A DNA stretch of 64,000 nt, from NCBI RefSeq assembly GCF_003315035.1, contig NZ_QNRE01000004.1, forward strand, positions 372,001-436,000, in the 5' to 3' direction. Position numbers and translations under genes: made by a program. This document shows, in pieces, positions 21,756-29,500 of the stretch. How positions within the stretch are numbered: the first letter of the stretch is position 1; each line of letters opens with the position of its first letter. The DNA is from Nocardia puris. GTDB taxonomy: Bacteria > Actinomycetota > Actinomycetes > Mycobacteriales > Mycobacteriaceae. Under the pieces are notes generated by a model. The model was not told where the DNA came from and searched no databases. It was given only the letters and a program-made list of their open reading frames with translations.

Positions 21756-21840
21756 GCGTGGGCCGGTTCTCGTTTCGCGTGTTTTGTGGGGGCGGAGCCC
21801 CCACGCCCCGCCCGGAGGGGCTTTGCCCCCCGGACCCCCC
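21756..21840. repeat. GC-rich double-hairpin repeat after tRNA-Ala, copy 1
   Basis: This segment of about 85 bp has a close copy after tRNA-Leu (48689-48774). It starts with GCGTGGGCC and a T-containing stretch. GTGGGGGC GGA GCCCCCAC (perfect 8-bp stem, 3-nt loop) and GGGGC TTT GCCCC follow. A short stem GCCCAC / GTGGGC just before it, followed by T-rich DNA, could be the tRNA terminator. Confidence 0.85.
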
Positions 21841-22170
21841 TTGTTTGGGCCGCGCCTGATTTGTTGTGCGGAGTCCATATGTCGGTTCCCAGGTGTGCCT
21901 GCTAGGTGGTGCCGTGTTCGCAGGTAGTGGTTGCGAGGGCCGTTGAGGCGCGTTGGTTCCTGATTTGGACAGCGTGTTGGTGCGGTTGGTCGCCCGGCCT
22001 TGCGGGGGCTTTGGGTCGCGTTGGTTTCTGATTGGACAGCGTGCGGGCTCGGTTGGGTTGGCCGGGGTTGCGGACGCCGTTGATTTGCGTTGAATCTCTC
22101 GATCAGCCAGTACGTCGGGCGCGGTCGGTTTGGGCGCTTACCGATGACATCCCTTGGTGTTTCAGCCCTT
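21841..22170. repeat. Spacer with a 68-bp-period direct repeat
   Basis: No gene is visible. GCGTTGGTTCCTGATTTGG (from 21950) recurs as GCGTTGGTTTCTGATTGG (from 22018); both continue ACAGCGTG and are followed by G/T-rich DNA. This looks like a decaying repeat or former intergenic element; its function is unknown. Confidence 0.6.
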
Positions 22171-22632
22171 TCAGTTCCCCCAGCGTTCGGCGTCGTTGGC
22201 GGCCAGGACTCGGGCCAGGAGGGTGGTGAGGGTTTTCTGTTCGGCGGGGGTGAGGACGTCGAGGAAGCCTTTCTGGGATTCGGTGGCTACGGGGCGTAGT
22301 TCCTTGGCGAGGGTTTCGCCGGTGGGGGTGAGGGCGATCTTGTTGCGGCGGCGGTCGTCGGGGTCCTGGGCTCTGGTCACGAGGCCGCGGCGCTGGAGTT
22401 CGTCGATGCGGCCCACCAGGTGGCTCTTGTCCAGGTCCAGGGAGTCGGCGAGCTGCTGCTGCGACAGGGGGCCGAAATCGTCCAGGGCGCTGAGCACGGC
22501 CTGATGACCCAGGCGCAGCCCCCGTTCGGCGAGCGCGGCCTCCAAACGCTTACGCCCGAACTTCGACACCTGCGAGGCCAGATACGAAGGCTGGGCGAGC
22601 AAAGACGGCGGGCGCTGCCGGTGGACTGCCAT
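22171..22632 (-). CDS. MarR family transcriptional regulator
   Basis: 153 residues from ATG 22632. It is a winged-helix dimeric regulator: LGHQAVLSALDDFGPLSQQQLADSLDLDKSHLVGRIDELQRRGLVTRAQDPDDRRRNKIALTPTG is a textbook MarR helix-turn-helix and wing, with the DxRxR wing motif in DPDDRRR. No Shine-Dalgarno precedes the ATG; TATAGT at 22644-22639 (minus strand) suggests a leaderless transcript. It diverges from doxX and the intradiol dioxygenase, so it probably represses them in response to a phenolic or quinone ligand (inference). Confidence 0.9.
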   Translation of the reverse strand: MAVHRQRPPSLLAQPSYLASQVSKFGRKRLEAALAERGLRLGHQAVLSALDDFGPLSQQQLADSLDLDKSHLVGRIDELQRRGLVTRAQDPDDRRRNKIALTPTGETLAKELRPVATESQKGFLDVLTPAEQKTLTTLLARVLAANDAERWGN

Positions 22633-22708
22633 CACGCGACTATAGCGACGGCACAAACTGTTGCACTCCGCTACTATTGCGATAGGCCACTAATTGAGGG
22701 ATACGCTC
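22633..22708. promoter_or_regulatory. marR-doxX divergent promoter/operator
   Basis: On the minus strand TATAGT (22644-22639) ends 7 nt before the marR ATG. An imperfect dyad around GCACAAACTGTTGCAC (22651-22666) is a candidate MarR operator. The hexamers for doxX are uncertain. Confidence 0.4.
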
Positions 22709-23224
22709 ATGAACCACACGGACCAGGGATCCCAACGCATCGGCGCCGATCGATCAGCTCTCGCATTGCTGACCGGCGACGCTCCCCGATCGCTCATCGA
22801 CGGCGCTCTCCTACTGCTTCGCCTGGCTCTGGGGGTGATCTTCTTCGCCCACGGGATGGACGCGTTCCAGAATCTCGGGGTGTCGGGGGTGATCGACGCC
22901 CAGCGCGAGGCGGGCATCCCGCTTCCGGAAATCGCGGGACCCTTCACGGTGTTCGTCGAGCTCCTCGGCGGCCCGTTGCTGGCTCTCGGAGCGCTCACCC
23001 GCCCCGTCGCGACCGCGCTGGGCGTGATCATGGTGGGGGCCTTCGCCTTCATCCACGCCCAGTACGGCCTGTTCGTCGAAAACGGCGGCTACGAACTGGT
23101 TCTCGTCCTCGCGGCCGCCTGCGCACTGCTGGCCGTGCAGGGTTCGGGCCGCTTCGGCGTCGATGGCCTGCTCGCCACCCGGCGCACCGGGAACACTCCG
23201 GTGCGCGCGAGCGGCCGGGTATGA
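22709..23224 (+). CDS. DoxX family membrane protein
   Basis: 171 residues from ATG 22709 with GAGGG upstream. Four hydrophobic segments are visible: about residues 32-48, 80-98, 103-123 and 130-145. The DoxX pattern is LLRLALGVIFFAHGMDAF, then GPFTVFVELLGGPLLALGALTRPVA and a final AACALLAVQG. DoxX proteins are small membrane subunits often linked to quinone or thiol redox chemistry. The stop overlaps the next start (ATGA), so it is cotranslated with the dioxygenase. Confidence 0.88.
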   Translation: MNHTDQGSQRIGADRSALALLTGDAPRSLIDGALLLLRLALGVIFFAHGMDAFQNLGVSGVIDAQREAGIPLPEIAGPFTVFVELLGGPLLALGALTRPVATALGVIMVGAFAFIHAQYGLFVENGGYELVLVLAAACALLAVQGSGRFGVDGLLATRRTGNTPVRASGRV

Positions 23225-23877
23225 GTGCGGGAGCACCGAACCGCCGGACGATCCTGACCGCGCTCGGGGTGGGGCTGGCCGCGGTCGGCTGCGGCGTGGA
23301 CCGTCCGGTCTCGACCGCCCCGCCCGGCGGTTCCGCGCCCGCCTGCGTGCTCACCCCGGAGGGCACCGAGGGGCCGTACTACGTGGACACCGATCTGGTG
23401 CGCGGCGACATCCGGGAGGACAGGTCCGGAATCCCACTGGCACTGCGCGTTTCCGTGGTCGACGCGGGCGCGTGCGCACCGCTGCGCGGCGCCGCCGTGG
23501 ACATCTGGCACGCCGATGCCCACGGCGACTACTCCGGTCTCGGCGAGGGCAGCCGGTTCCTGCGCGGGATCCAGCACACCGATGACGCCGGAACAGCTAC
23601 GTTCGCCACGATCTTCCCCGGCTGGTACGACAACCGCACCGTCCACATCCACGTCAAAGTGCACGTGGGCGGGCGGGAAATCCACACCGGCCAGCTCTAC
23701 TTCGACGACGAGATCACCTCGGCGGTCGCGACTTTCGCGCCGTACACCGACCGCACCGAACCCCGCACGCGCAACGACCGTGACTTCCTCTTCCGGCGCG
23801 GCCACGCCCTCTTGGCGGTGTCCGGCCACCCGAGCGAGGGCTACCGGGCCGAGATCACCCTCGGGATCGTCACCTGA
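23221..23877 (+). CDS. Intradiol ring-cleavage dioxygenase, probable Tat lipoprotein
   Basis: 218 residues. The N terminus has a twin-arginine motif (NRRTILTALG, Arg8-Arg9) and a lipobox AVGC with Cys24, so it is probably exported folded and lipid-anchored. The catalytic core follows (TEGPYYVD, then WHADAHGDYSG, then FPGWYDNRTVHIHVKV). The four non-haem iron ligands expected of catechol/protocatechuate dioxygenases fit Tyr104, Tyr136, His142 and His144. It opens ortho-dihydroxy aromatic rings, here outside the membrane. The ATGA overlap with doxX suggests a shared role in extracellular catechol or quinone removal. Confidence 0.9.
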   Translation: MSAGAPNRRTILTALGVGLAAVGCGVDRPVSTAPPGGSAPACVLTPEGTEGPYYVDTDLVRGDIREDRSGIPLALRVSVVDAGACAPLRGAAVDIWHADAHGDYSGLGEGSRFLRGIQHTDDAGTATFATIFPGWYDNRTVHIHVKVHVGGREIHTGQLYFDDEITSAVATFAPYTDRTEPRTRNDRDFLFRRGHALLAVSGHPSEGYRAEITLGIVT

Positions 23878-23976
23878 ACGACCGCGAGGTCCGCGTCACC
23901 CGATCCCGTCGGCCGTGCCCCCGAAGCCGGATCGGGAATCCTTGCGACAAGCCGTGATTCGGTTCGTTGACCGGGC

Positions 23977-25290
23977 TCACATCCCCGCGACTTCGATGAG
24001 CGGGGGTGGGTAGTCGGTGGATTCGCGCCAGGGGGTGTGGATTCGGGGGCCGGGGAGGTGGGCGAGTTCGGGGATCCAGCGGCGGGTGTAGGTGCCGTCG
24101 GGGTCGTAGCGCAGGGCTTGGCGCAGGGGGTTGAGGACGCGGTTGGGGCGGGTGTCGGTGCCGGTGCCCGCGACCCACTGCCAGTTGAGCTGGTTATTGG
24201 CGAGGTCGGCGTCGACCAGCCAGTGCAAGTAGTGGGCGGCGCCGATACGCCAGTGCACGCGAAGGGATTTGGTGAGGAAGCTGGCGGCGATGAGGCGGGC
24301 GCGGCCCGGCACCCAGCCCTCGGCGCGCAGCTGGCGCATCGCGGCGTCCACCACGGGGTAGCCCGTGCGGCCCTCGCGCCAAGCGTCGAGGCCGGCGGGA
24401 TCGTCGCGCCAGCGGATGTCGCGCGGGCGGTAGTCGTCGCGGGCGGCGGCGGGGCGGGCCGCGAGCAGCTGGTGGTGGAAATCGCGCCACGCGAGCTGCC
24501 GGGCGAACGCCTCGCCGCCCGCGGAGCCCAGGTCGAGGCGGTGCACGAGTTCGGCGGGGGAGAGGCAGCCGAAGTGCAGGTAGGGGGAGAGGTGGGAGGT
24601 GGCGTCGGCGGCGAGGTCGTCGTTGAGCTCGTCGTAGTCGCCGATCGGTCCGGAGAGCCAGTCGCGCACCAGTTTTCGAGCCGTGGCTTCGCCGCCCACC
24701 GCGAGCTGCGGGGACGACTCGCCGACGGCGAGGTCGCCGGGTCCGGGGAGGGGCTCGCTCGTGAGCCGGGGGACCGTGAGTGCGCGCGGTTCACCCAGCG
24801 GCGTGCGGTGGTGGACCTCGGTCCAGCGCCGGAAATACGGTGTGAAGACGGCGAAATGGTCGCGTCCGGTGGAGGGGCGCAGCGATTCCGGATCGACGGC
24901 GGTGATGGACGCGGCGTGCGTGCGAACCTCGCAGTCGTGCTCGATGAGCTTGTCCCGCAACGCTTTCACTCTGGCGCGACTGTAGCCGCTCACGTCCTCG
25001 GCGAGATGCACACTCCCGGCACCGGTTTCGCGCACCACGCGTGCCACTTCGTCCACCACCGCGCCGCGCCGGATCACCAGCCGGCCGCCGATCGCGCGCA
25101 GTTCCTCGTCGAGTTCGGCGAGCGCGGCCGAGAGGAACCGAGCCCGGTTGGGCGGACAGCGATCCGGGACGAGCGCGGTGTCGATCACGAACAGGGGGAC
25201 GACCTCGTCGGCCGACCGGTGCGCCGCCGTGAGCGCGGGGTTGTCGCGCACCCGCAGGTCGCGGGTGAACAACGCGACAGCGACGCTCAT
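23977..25290 (-). CDS. phr: Deoxyribodipyrimidine photolyase / cryptochrome family
   Basis: 437 residues from ATG 25290. The N-terminal Rossmann domain starts VAVALFTRDLRVRDNPAL. The C-terminal FAD-binding domain contains WRDDPAGLDAWREGRTGYPVVDAAMRQL and RLIAASFLTKSLRVHWRIGAAHYLHWLVDADLANNQLNWQWVAGTGTD, the class I photolyase signature. It repairs UV-induced pyrimidine dimers with blue light. The start overlaps the stop of the lipocalin gene (ATGA), so they form one operon diverging from a MerR-type regulator. The antenna cofactor cannot be judged. Confidence 0.93.
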   Translation of the reverse strand: MSVAVALFTRDLRVRDNPALTAAHRSADEVVPLFVIDTALVPDRCPPNRARFLSAALAELDEELRAIGGRLVIRRGAVVDEVARVVRETGAGSVHLAEDVSGYSRARVKALRDKLIEHDCEVRTHAASITAVDPESLRPSTGRDHFAVFTPYFRRWTEVHHRTPLGEPRALTVPRLTSEPLPGPGDLAVGESSPQLAVGGEATARKLVRDWLSGPIGDYDELNDDLAADATSHLSPYLHFGCLSPAELVHRLDLGSAGGEAFARQLAWRDFHHQLLAARPAAARDDYRPRDIRWRDDPAGLDAWREGRTGYPVVDAAMRQLRAEGWVPGRARLIAASFLTKSLRVHWRIGAAHYLHWLVDADLANNQLNWQWVAGTGTDTRPNRVLNPLRQALRYDPDGTYTRRWIPELAHLPGPRIHTPWRESTDYPPPLIEVAGM

Positions 25291-25880
25291 CGCGTGCACA
25301 GCGGCTGCAAGGCGGACTGCCCGCCGGTGGCCGGCGTCGTGAGGAACAGGCAGGAGTTCTGACCGTTCGCGCTGATCGCGGCATCGACGGCGGCCCAGGC
25401 GTTTTCGTCCAGCGCGGGCGTGCGGGAGAGCACGAAGCCGGACAGCCGCGACGGGTCGGTGACCAGCGCCCACGAATAGTCGGGACCGAGCGCGGTGACG
25501 ATGTAGTTCGTCGGGCCGTCCAGCTGATCCTGAGAGGGCACGCCGGGGAAGCTGACGTGCAGTTGGGCGCGCGTGACGGGATCGTTCACGCGCGCGGTGC
25601 CGCGGATCTCGCTCGTGCCGCCCGTCCAGGTGGTGCAGCGATTGTGGACGGCGATGTCACCGCGCGCGTCGAGCGTGTACTCGGCGGTGGTGTCGCGGGC
25701 GCATTCGAGGTTGAAAGGCTGTGGCACCGCGGCCAATTGACGCCAGACACCGAGGTACCGATCGAGCTCGAGCGACGGTACCGGCTGCGGTGGTGCGGCC
25801 GAGGCGGCGCCCGCGGCGGCGAATGCCGCGACGCTGACGGCCACGGCGGCCGCAGCGCGGGTGGTGCGGCGAGAGTTCAT
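25287..25880 (-). CDS. Secreted lipocalin (Blc-like)
   Basis: 197 residues from ATG 25880, with GAGGAG 8 nt upstream. A signal peptide is present (RRTTRAAAAVAVSVAAFAAAGAASA, cleavage after about residue 28). The lipocalin signature follows at once: LDRYLGVWRQLAAVPQPFNLEC with the invariant G-x-W. The other blocks are also present: TAEYTLDARGDIAVHNRC, ARVNDPVTRAQLHVSFPGV and DYSWALVTDPSRLSGFVLSRTP. Three cysteines suggest a disulphide. Lipocalins bind small hydrophobic ligands; bacterial Blc binds lysophospholipids. The coupling to photolyase suggests a stress or light response. Confidence 0.9.
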   Translation of the reverse strand: MNSRRTTRAAAAVAVSVAAFAAAGAASAAPPQPVPSLELDRYLGVWRQLAAVPQPFNLECARDTTAEYTLDARGDIAVHNRCTTWTGGTSEIRGTARVNDPVTRAQLHVSFPGVPSQDQLDGPTNYIVTALGPDYSWALVTDPSRLSGFVLSRTPALDENAWAAVDAAISANGQNSCLFLTTPATGGQSALQPLCTR

Positions 25881-25923
25881 GGAGACTCCTCGGGTCGGCG
25901 ATGCGGCCATGCTACCAAACGAA

Positions 25924-25944
25924 CGATGCATAATTGATTCATCG
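25924..25944. promoter_or_regulatory. AT-rich dyad between merR and lipocalin-phr
   Basis: CGATG and CATCG flank CATAATTGATT, giving an imperfect 21-bp dyad in otherwise GC-rich DNA. CATAAT (25929-25934) resembles a -10 element. It is a likely operator for the adjacent MerR-type regulator; this is inferred from position and symmetry. Confidence 0.5.
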
Positions 25945-25961
25945 CGAGGAGGTGAGGCGCC

Positions 25962-26876
25962 GTGACAGTGGGGCGTACACAGCGCACCGCGGGGCGGGTC
26001 GCGCGTCCGGCGGGCGGCACCGGGCAGAATGAGGCGATGCCCGCCGGTTCCACGCACGCTTCCGACACGGCCGGTTACACGGTGCGCGCGGTGGCGGACC
26101 GTCTCGGCATCCCCACCGCCACGCTGCGCAGTTGGAACCGCCGCTACGACATCGGCCCCGCGCAGGATCGCCCCGGCCGCCATCGTCTGTACACCGAGGC
26201 AGATATCGCGCTGCTCGAGCGCATGGTCGAACTTGTGCGCGGGGGTGTGAGCCCGGCCGGTGCGGCCTCGGCGGCCCGTGGCCCCGCCATCGCGCTCGGC
26301 GACCGTGTCACGCTGCTGACCGCGGCATTCACGCTGGAAACGAGCACGGTGTCGACCCAGCTGGAATCCCATATCCGCACCTACGGCGTGGTCGACACGT
26401 GGGAGCGGCTGTGCCGCCCGGCTTTCGCGGAGATAGTCGAGCGGCAAGGCGGCGGCGAGGGATGCATCGACGTGGAGCATCTGCTCTCGTGGTGCATAGT
26501 CGCCGCGGTGCAGCGCACCAATCCGCCCGTGGGTCCGGCCCGCGCCGTCTTGGCTTGCACGAGTGGCGAGACGCATTCGCTGCCGCTGGAAGTGCTGCGC
26601 GCCGCGCTGGCCGAACGCGATGTCGGTGCGCGCATGCTCGGCGCCGATGTCCCGACCGCGGCCCTGGTCGACGCCCTCGCGCGCGACACCGCCACCCCGC
26701 TGCCCGTCCTGCTCTGGTCGCAGCGGGAGTCCACCGCGCTGAGCTCGGCCCTGCGCGCCTGCCTGGCGGCGGGGTCGCGGGTGCTGGTGGGCGGTCCCGG
26801 CTGGGACGAGGTCATCCTGCCCGGCGAGGTCGAGGCGGTGCCGAGTCTCGCCGCCGCCGTCGACCGGCTCGGCTGA
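25962..26876 (+). CDS. MerR family regulator with cobalamin-binding-like domain (CarH/LitR type)
   Basis: 304 residues from GTG 25962, chosen for the strong GAGGAGGTGAGG before it; ATG 26037 is an alternative. The MerR helix-turn-helix spans about 39-85 (YTVRAVADRLGIPTATLRSWNRRYDI...RHRLYTEADIALL). The rest resembles the B12-binding module of light sensors CarH and LitR. VEHLLS (Glu172-His173) corresponds to the Wx9EH motif, though the tryptophan position is Gln162. SGETHSLPLEVL keeps the cobalt-ligand histidine (His205) of the E/DxHxxG motif. It diverges from lipocalin-photolyase and probably controls them by light or cobalamin state. Confidence 0.85.
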   Translation: MTVGRTQRTAGRVARPAGGTGQNEAMPAGSTHASDTAGYTVRAVADRLGIPTATLRSWNRRYDIGPAQDRPGRHRLYTEADIALLERMVELVRGGVSPAGAASAARGPAIALGDRVTLLTAAFTLETSTVSTQLESHIRTYGVVDTWERLCRPAFAEIVERQGGGEGCIDVEHLLSWCIVAAVQRTNPPVGPARAVLACTSGETHSLPLEVLRAALAERDVGARMLGADVPTAALVDALARDTATPLPVLLWSQRESTALSSALRACLAAGSRVLVGGPGWDEVILPGEVEAVPSLAAAVDRLG

Positions 26877-26912
26877 CGAACGATTCGCCGCGTCAGGCGA
26901 ATGTCGCTCCCC

Positions 26913-28253
26913 TCAGCCCACCTTCCCCAGCAGATGACGCAATGTCGGCTCCAGCTCGGCCGTGCGGAACGTATGTCCGCGTTCCCCGAGCCGAGCGGGC
27001 AACACACGCTGGCTGGCGGCGGCCAACTCCTGCGCCCCCTGTCGACCGAGCAGGAGGGCGGGGCCGAAGTCCGGTACCGGAAGCACCGCGGGTCGGTGCA
27101 GCACCCGCGCCAAAACCTCGGTGTATTCACTGTTCCGGACGGGCTGGGGCGCGACGGCGTTCACCGGCCCCGACAGCTCGGCGTCCCACAGCGCGCGGTG
27201 GTACACGTCCACCAGGTCGTCGATCCCGATCCAGGAAAACCATTGCCGCCCATCGCCGATGCGCCCACCGAGTCCGGCGGAGAACAGCGGTCGCAGCAGC
27301 CGCAACGTTCCCCCGCTGGGTGACTGCACGATCCCGGTGCGCACCCGCACCACCCGCGCGCCTCCATCGGCGGCGGGCGCGGTGGCCGATTCCCATTCGG
27401 TGACCACGTCGGCGAGGAATCCGTCGCCGCGCTCGGCCGATTCGGTGAGCGTCTCGTCGCCGCGGTCGTATCCGTAGAAGCCGATCGCCGACGCGCTGAC
27501 GAACGTGCCGACGCCCGCGCGGGCCGCGAGTTCGGCCAGGCGCCGGGTGGGTTCGATCCGGCTGTCGGCGATGGCGCGCCGGTGGGCGTCGGTGAAGCGT
27601 CCGGCGATGGAGGCGCCGGCCAGATGCACCACGGCGTCCACCCCGTCGAGCAGCGCCGGATCGGGATCGTCCGGCGCCCAACGGCGCTCGCCCGCGTCGC
27701 GCGGCTGCCCGCGGACCAGCCGCACCACCCGGTGCCCGCCGGTGCTCAGAAATGCCGCGAGCGCGCTGCCGACCAGGCCGGACGCGCCTGTTATCGCGAT
27801 GGTCGCCGGCGCGTATCCGGCGCGGGTGTGCGCGAGGAGATCACCGCGAAGCTGGCGGTACCGGTAGTCGAACAGCGGCCGCAGCACGGCGGCCGGAACC
27901 GGCGTCTCCACGCGGTCGATCACCCGGCAGTTGTCGGCGTCGACTTCTTCGAATTCGTGCACATGCCGCCAGCGCACCAGGCGCGCCACGGGCTGGGAGG
28001 CGAGTCCGTCGGCGGCGACGGCGTCGACGAAACGATGCGGCGGCCGGTATTCGCCGGGATCGTGGCGCGCGACCCAGCGCAGACCGCCCGGCAGGCCGAG
28101 CACGGCGGTGCCGTCGGCCAGCGATTCGGCCTCGCGCAGCAGCGTCACCGGCTGCCACGGCGGCGCCAATCTGGCGAAAGCACCGGGACGGGCGTACCAG
28201 GCGAAGACGTCCCGCCGGGACGCCGGGACGACGCTCGAACAGTCGATGCCCAT
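26913..28253 (-). CDS. TIGR01777 family epimerase with N-terminal SRPBCC domain
   Basis: 446 residues from ATG 28253. Residues 1-about 145 form a START/SRPBCC ligand-binding fold (SSVVPASRRDVFAWYARPGAFARLAPPW...FDYRYRQLRGDL). From about 150 a Rossmann domain follows with TIAITGASGLVGSAL (GASGLVG 156-162), VVHLAGASIAGRF and SASAIGFYGYDRGDETLTE. The C-terminal part is a DUF1731-like substrate region (RPAVLPVPDFGPALLLG). This fusion is a known architecture in actinobacteria; the substrate is unknown. No ribosome-binding site precedes the ATG; GTG 28256 is an alternative. Confidence 0.9.
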   Translation of the reverse strand: MGIDCSSVVPASRRDVFAWYARPGAFARLAPPWQPVTLLREAESLADGTAVLGLPGGLRWVARHDPGEYRPPHRFVDAVAADGLASQPVARLVRWRHVHEFEEVDADNCRVIDRVETPVPAAVLRPLFDYRYRQLRGDLLAHTRAGYAPATIAITGASGLVGSALAAFLSTGGHRVVRLVRGQPRDAGERRWAPDDPDPALLDGVDAVVHLAGASIAGRFTDAHRRAIADSRIEPTRRLAELAARAGVGTFVSASAIGFYGYDRGDETLTESAERGDGFLADVVTEWESATAPAADGGARVVRVRTGIVQSPSGGTLRLLRPLFSAGLGGRIGDGRQWFSWIGIDDLVDVYHRALWDAELSGPVNAVAPQPVRNSEYTEVLARVLHRPAVLPVPDFGPALLLGRQGAQELAAASQRVLPARLGERGHTFRTAELEPTLRHLLGKVG

Positions 28254-28512
28254 CACCCGACTGTAGCTCGCGCCGCGCGAATCGCACCGTTCCTGCAGCG
28301 ATTCGGCCGCGCGAGTCCGGTACCCGCGCCTCGGCGCCCTGAAGCATTCCCTGCGTTCACGCCCGGTTCCGCGAGCGGTAGCGTGCCCTGCGCGATGAGC
28401 ACCGCGGCCAGGCGGCGCGACTCGGCCTCTTCGTAGGCGGTAGTCACTCAGTGACACCGACCCGCGCCGGAATCTTCCGACCCGTGCGGAAGCGGGCGTG
28501 GGAACCCGCTCC

Positions 28513-28935
28513 TCACACCGCGGCGGCCTCGGCTTCGTCGTAAGCCGTCCTCGCGGCGGCGATCTCGCGCTGATGCGTCTCGGTCCAGTCGACCAGCGCC
28601 TGGATGGTGTGGTGCAGGCTGCGGCCCAGCGGGGTGAGTTCGTAGTCGACGCGCGGGGGCACCACGGGGTACACCGTGCGGCGCACCAAGCCGTCGCGCT
28701 CGAGGTGGCGCAGGGTGCGGGTGAGCATGCGCTGGCTCACGCCGTCGATCTCGCGGCGCAACTCGGTGAAGCGCATCGTGCGCCCGGACAGCAGTGCGAT
28801 GGTGAGCAGTGACCACTTGTCGGCGATGCGGTCCAGGATCTGGCGGACGTCGCAGTCGGCGCGGGTGTCCCACTGGCGCGCCGAATAGTCGGTATCCGCG
28901 CAGTAACCGAGTGACTCGTAAGTGCCTTCTTCCAC
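28513..28935 (-). CDS. HxlR family transcriptional regulator
   Basis: 140 residues from GTG 28935. The HxlR/DUF24 winged helix is complete: DCDVRQILDRIADKWSLLTIALLSGRTMRFTELRREIDGVSQRMLTRTLRHLERDGLVRRTVYPVVPPRVDYELTPLGRSL. Cys28 occupies the conserved redox-sensing position before the first helix, and Cys12 offers a possible disulphide partner. It diverges from the flavin/F420-type oxidoreductase gene across a spacer with a perfect GGTTAC/GTAACC dyad, so it probably regulates itself and that operon in response to electrophiles. Confidence 0.92.
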   Translation of the reverse strand: MEEGTYESLGYCADTDYSARQWDTRADCDVRQILDRIADKWSLLTIALLSGRTMRFTELRREIDGVSQRMLTRTLRHLERDGLVRRTVYPVVPPRVDYELTPLGRSLHHTIQALVDWTETHQREIAAARTAYDEAEAAAV

Positions 28936-28964
28936 AACAGTCCATGCTGACCGAGGATGCTCAT

Positions 28965-29000
28965 GGTTACAAGAAGTAACCGGCAGGCCTATCGGTAACC
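28965..29000. promoter_or_regulatory. HxlR operator candidate
   Basis: GGTTAC AAGAA GTAACC (28965-28981) is a perfect 6-bp inverted repeat with a 5-nt spacer. A further GGTAACC half-site lies at 28994-29000. Both fall between the divergent hxlR and oxidoreductase genes. Confidence 0.7.
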
Positions 29001-29011
29001 GGAGGTGGGAG

Positions 29012-29491
29012 ATGACGGTCGAAGTGGCGGACTACACCGAGATCGAGGCGGAGTTCGACCAGTACGTGGGACGCATCAACTACGCCACCATGGTCACCGT
29101 CGACAGCAGGAACCGCCCGCGCACGCGCGTGCTGATCCCGGTGTGGGAGAAGGTGGACGGCGCGCCGCTGGGGTGGCTCGCGACCTATCACACGCCGGTC
29201 AAGGCCGCCCATATCGCGCGCAACCCGCACGTCAACTTCTCGTACTGGGATCGGCGCAACGACTCCGTGGCCGTGGACGTGGTCGCCGAGTGGGTGCCCG
29301 ATCTCGCCGTGAAGCAGCACGTCTGGGATCTGTACGAGCGGACGAGTCCGCGCGGCGCAGGCTATCCGCTCGGGCAGTTCTGGAAGGCGCCCGACGATCC
29401 GGAGCTGCACGTGATGCGGTTGGCGCCGTGGCGGATCCAGGTGATCCGGGGCGCGGACCTGCGCAGCCGCATCTGGCAGTCGGGCGGCTAG
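29012..29491 (+). CDS. Pyridoxamine 5'-phosphate oxidase-fold protein
   Basis: 159 residues from ATG 29012 with GGAGGTGGGAG directly upstream. The split beta-barrel pattern is clear: INYATMVTVDSRNRPRTRVLIPVWEKVDG, LGWLATYHTPVKAAHIARNPHVNFSYWDRRNDSVAVDVVAEWVPD and a C-terminal RLAPWRIQVIRG. Proteins of this fold bind FMN or F420 and reduce quinones, biliverdin or other small molecules; the cofactor cannot be told here. It is followed after 9 nt by an acyl-CoA-dehydrogenase-like gene and preceded by the HxlR operator. Confidence 0.85.
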   Translation: MTVEVADYTEIEAEFDQYVGRINYATMVTVDSRNRPRTRVLIPVWEKVDGAPLGWLATYHTPVKAAHIARNPHVNFSYWDRRNDSVAVDVVAEWVPDLAVKQHVWDLYERTSPRGAGYPLGQFWKAPDDPELHVMRLAPWRIQVIRGADLRSRIWQSGG

Positions 29492-29500
29492 CGTGCAGGG

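Noticed and set aside
24037..25362. Plus-strand frame of 441 codons opposite the photolyase
   Set aside because: Gly/Val/Arg-rich antisense shadow without a start signal.
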